Positions 60,979-64,000 of a stretch of DNA of 64,000 nt are shown here, one piece after another. Each line of letters begins with the position of its first letter. Position 1 is the first letter of the stretch. Source of the stretch: Crambe crambe (Eukaryota > Porifera > Demospongiae > Poecilosclerida > Crambeidae); contig OZ004583.1 of assembly GCA_963924555.1 (NCBI GenBank), forward strand, positions 7,206,582 to 7,270,581, given 5' to 3'. The position numbers and the translations under genes were made by a program. Under the pieces are notes generated by a model, which was given only the letters and a program-made list of their open reading frames with translations, had not been told where the DNA came from and ran no database searches.

Positions 60979-61766
60979 CTGTTTGACTGATGTGAACAAA
61001 TTCTGACCAGTCATCTCACAGAGATCTCTCTCCAGCTCCTCCAGCAACTCCTAATAACCCACAACTTGTTCATCATCAGGGAGGAGGTTCCCAAGCATTC
61101 AGATGGCACAGGAAACCTATCAAGGGAAAGAGGGCTCAATGGGTTAGTATGGCAAGGGGCCAGTGTTCTGCCCAGATACATGTTCAGATTTCTTTCCCAC
61201 ATTTAATCAAGAGTCACTGACCTAAAATGACAGTCACTTGCTTGGCTGGACTGATGATGGACACTCTTGCAGGTATTGAGGTAGTCTCAATAAGTATAAC
61301 AGAGTGTCTAGAGTACTGGCAGACTATACATCAAATAAATAGGTAAAGGGTGACTCGTGAGGCTAGTACTGTGTTTCAGGCAGGGGAGGCTCCACGAGGG
61401 GGGAGGGGCCTCCCCAACTGTATTAGCTCTAGCTATAACGAAACTCCTCCAGAATGCACTAAATTATGTGATCTCATCCTAGACCCAAGTTGGCTCCAAG
61501 TTGGCTCCTTCGCCCCTGCATTTTATAATATGTAACTTCCTGCCAGTACTCTAGCCACACCATAATATAAATGGGTCAGGAATGCATGATCATCAGAAGT
61601 GTTCTTCCCAGATACTCACTCTGTCAAGATAATTTACTCCATGGATCACTGGATGATCTAACATAAAGGGCAAGAGTTTCTTGCTCACAGATGGTTCCTC
61701 CAGAACACTTCCCTCTGAATACGCAGCTCGCTGAGATAGCAAGCTGTACTCTTCAAAATAGGTCTG
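60979..61766 (-). CDS. Two candidate exons of an unidentified gene (minus)
   Basis: 61766-61620 (QTYFEEYSLLSQRAAYSEGS, then VLEEPSVSKKLLPFML and DHPVIHGVNYLD) has a cag acceptor and gtgagt donor. 61050-60979 (72 nt: ELLEELERDLCEMTGQNLFT and SVKQ) has acceptor ttag and donor gtatgt. Both read as protein-like helices, but I could not join them in one phase or name the product. They may be the upstream end of another minus-strand gene. Confidence 0.4.
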
Positions 61767-61850
61767 CTGATGAAAATAATGCCCACCACCAGTCAGCCCC
61801 ACCCTTCGAATACAATGCGCATGCGCAAAAAGGGTAACAACATTGTAATT

Positions 61851-64000
61851 CTACAGTTTGGCATCTCTAATAGATTTAGCAAGTTGGTCTAATCCAATAT
61901 CTTCCAGCACAGAAATCAGAGTCTCCCAGGACGCAGGTTGTCTCCCACCCCCTCTAAACCACTCTTGAAAAATATGGCGGTTGATACTTTGAGCATTCGT
62001 TTGAAGTTGGAGTTCTAGGGCACTGATATGGGCACCAGTTTCATCCTCAAGAAGTAATGTTCCAAATTCAAAGTACTTTATCCCAATCTCTCGAGCCAAG
62101 TTCACTTTAGAGTCTTGTAGGGGGAAACACAGGATGTCCATCATGGTTGGAGGTGGGCAAGACACTGTGGAATGAAGACAAGGAACTATTAATGTCTAAT
62201 GTCACAAAATGCAAGATAAGGGATATGATTACAACTAGCATAGGACAAGCAACTTTAGAATAGCAAAGTAGCTGTACTGTTAGGCAAGGTTGAACTTACC
62301 TTCTGATTGTGAAGTATGCATTGCAGGACCAGCTGGAGGAGATGCATGGCTGGATAGTGATGTAGATGACTGCAGTACTTCTGAATCTGTATGTAAAAAT
62401 GTAGTGGTACTACCAATAGCATAAAATGCTAGTAGATACACACCTTCATCATAATTTCCACGGATGGAACATTTCTCAGCATTAAGAGCTGCTTCTAAAT
62501 CTGCTGCCAATTTTTCCTGCTGGCCATCCTTCAGCAAGTTGTATAAGCTTCTCCATTTCTTTGAGTAGTGTTTGCAGTGGGGCATTTGAGCCAGCACATC
62601 TTGTGAGCAATCAACATCTGACTCTTGCTTTGCTATGGATTTGATGCAATAAGGTGGGATGCCAACAAGTTTGGCTATCTTCTTCCAGTAGGGAGCCAAG
62701 TCATCCAGGATTCTGATTTCTCTGTGCTCACCAATTTCAGAGTCAAAGTACTTAATTAGTTTCAGGTAGTCCATTTTCATATCTTCATCCCAAAGTGGAT
62801 TAGCATCGACTACTTCATAAAAAAAATTATTATTATGATGACATGCAAATCATTTATAGTGTTATAAATAATATACAACATCAAATTTGACATCAATACT
62901 TTCAATACTAAGGAATTAAGGATTAATGGACTTCGATGATACTGTAAAGTTAACTATTATTCTCTCTTTTATAACCTCTCACAATTCACGCATGGAACAA
63001 CTCACCTGACTGAGGTATTGGATCAGGTCTTCTTATGTCATCTCCAATATCAGTCAAAGGCTGAAGAAAACAAGAATGATCCTATTTAATATGTACCATG
63101 GACAGAGTGACTGAAACATAGAAACATATTTTTACCTTCCCAAACCACACCAAATGTTGACTCTGCATTTCCACTGGTTGGGGATCTTTGAGGTTGCACA
63201 GACAGTCCATCATGTGGGGAGTGGTCTCTCTGCTGTTTACCACACACAGGTGGTCCCTTCCAGGGTGAGAGGGACATTCAAATGCAAGCTGATAGCTGAC
63301 AGTGAAGGCATAGTTCATGTGAGAGGTGACTGTTTTTAAAGAAGATTCAATGATCTCTCGAACAGCACCACACACTTCATGTGCTTCAGTCATGGCAGTT
63401 GCTTCTTGTGTGATGTGAACTTCGTAGTAGTGTGGTCGGGAGATGAGAGTGATTGTATCACGATCAGTACCATATCGAAACTGGACTCGGTTCTTCTTTA
63501 TACCTTCAATGATCAACTTGAGTGAATAATTTCCAACAAGGTTAGCAATGGTGGCAGGAAAGAGACCAAGGGGTACAAAACCACACTCGTATCGAATCAT
63601 TAGAGAAGCTGGAAGGAGTGAATCAGAGTTGTTCTCTTGGCAAATGAGAAGATCTTCATTTGGGGCATTCTGAAGAACACAGGGCATGAAGTAGACTACT
63701 TTTTTATTTTTATCAGAACATTCTGGATCAGGGTGTACCAGAGGAGCTATGATGTTGAGGTATTCCAGTAGCTTCACTAGTTGGTCCAGTGGAATGTAGT
63801 CTCCAGAGATACTGGCAGTTGCCCCTCTGATATCCTCTGACGAGAACTGTCCTGTCTCTCGAAACTTTTCGGCATTTGCTTTGCTGACTGGACCAAACCT
63901 AAACGTGTTGACAATAAGATTAGTAACACTGTCATAAACAATCTGTATGTCACAGATGACAGTGTCCTTGAGTTCAGGCAAGTCTGGGAAGTACATTAGG
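61851..64000 (-). CDS. COR-like and death-fold protein, 3' part (ROCO-type family suspected)
   Basis: Exons on minus: from beyond 64000 to 63136; 63060-63006; 62812-62444; 62386-62300; 62164-61851 (stop). Phases agree at each junction. The first exon resembles the COR region of ROCO proteins: a start FPDLPELKDTVICDIQIVYD, then winged-helix-like text ending in LDQLVKLLEYLNIIAPL and a beta-rich part (SLMIRYECGFVPLGLFPATI). The third exon has a death-domain-like helix bundle (LAPYWKKIAKLVGIPPYCIK ... KKWRSLYNLL). The last exon has a second death-like domain (SWETLISVLEDIGLDQLAKS). Sponges have many such genes, and signalling through homotypic death-fold contacts is the family role. The GTPase (Roc) part, if present, is outside the window. 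Confidence 0.65.

Overview
The window is animal nuclear DNA. Genes are split by GT-AG introns, many of them very short. The intergenic DNA is AT-rich and packed with small inverted-repeat elements, LTR retrotransposons and microsatellites. I infer a demosponge, probably Amphimedon-like. The evidence is a reversed fragment of a spongin-type short-chain collagen, a COR/death-fold gene, and a family of Ig/fibronectin-III receptors. No database search was possible, so the species is an inference.

Layout. 1-1400: exons of unidentified genes, one broken by a TIR element. 1.8-3.3 kb: dead pogo/Tigger-like transposase and a dispersed repeat. 3.3-5.7 kb: receptor family copy A1 (tail exons only). 6.2-6.7 kb: hAT-like element. 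7.3-10.8 kb: dead gene copy B1. 11.2-13.5 kb: receptor copy A3 (minus, dead). 14.9-20.4 kb: receptor copy A2, with its Ig exon cut by a hairpin element. 20.5-26.4 kb: repeats, including two elements that end in long perfect hairpins. 27.5-33.2 kb: gene B2, an intact ten-exon gene of unknown function. 34.9-45.7 kb: a Ty3/Gypsy element whose LTR holds a hairpin-ended element, which holds a TIR element, which holds an apparently intact 4.1-kb TA-inserting DNA transposon. That transposon has a DDE transposase and a convergent HIRAN-domain gene. 48.7-53.1 kb: receptor copy A4, the only copy with every splice phase consistent. 53.5-57.4 kb: a second Gypsy fragment whose LTR is split by the hairpin-ended element, itself split by another copy of the same element. 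57.4-61 kb: repeats and weak exons. 61.85-64 kb: 3' end of a COR plus death-fold gene (minus), running off the window.

How the genes relate. The A receptors share one exon plan: Ig, FN3 (two exons), FN3 (two exons), FN3-like, three hydrophobic segments, then a polar tail of duplicated exon modules carrying YxxL motifs (HYLPL, EYSAL). The B genes form a second duplicated pair that includes about 1 kb of upstream repeat-rich sequence. The cluster has clearly grown by segmental duplication followed by transposon damage.

Strongest leads: the HIRAN-carrying transposon with an unusually wide second-D-to-E spacing; the hairpin-terminated element with a 4-bp TTAT target duplication that nests in its own internal (TTA)n tract; and the YxxL-tailed receptor family. 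All splice sites were read by eye and are unverified by transcripts.
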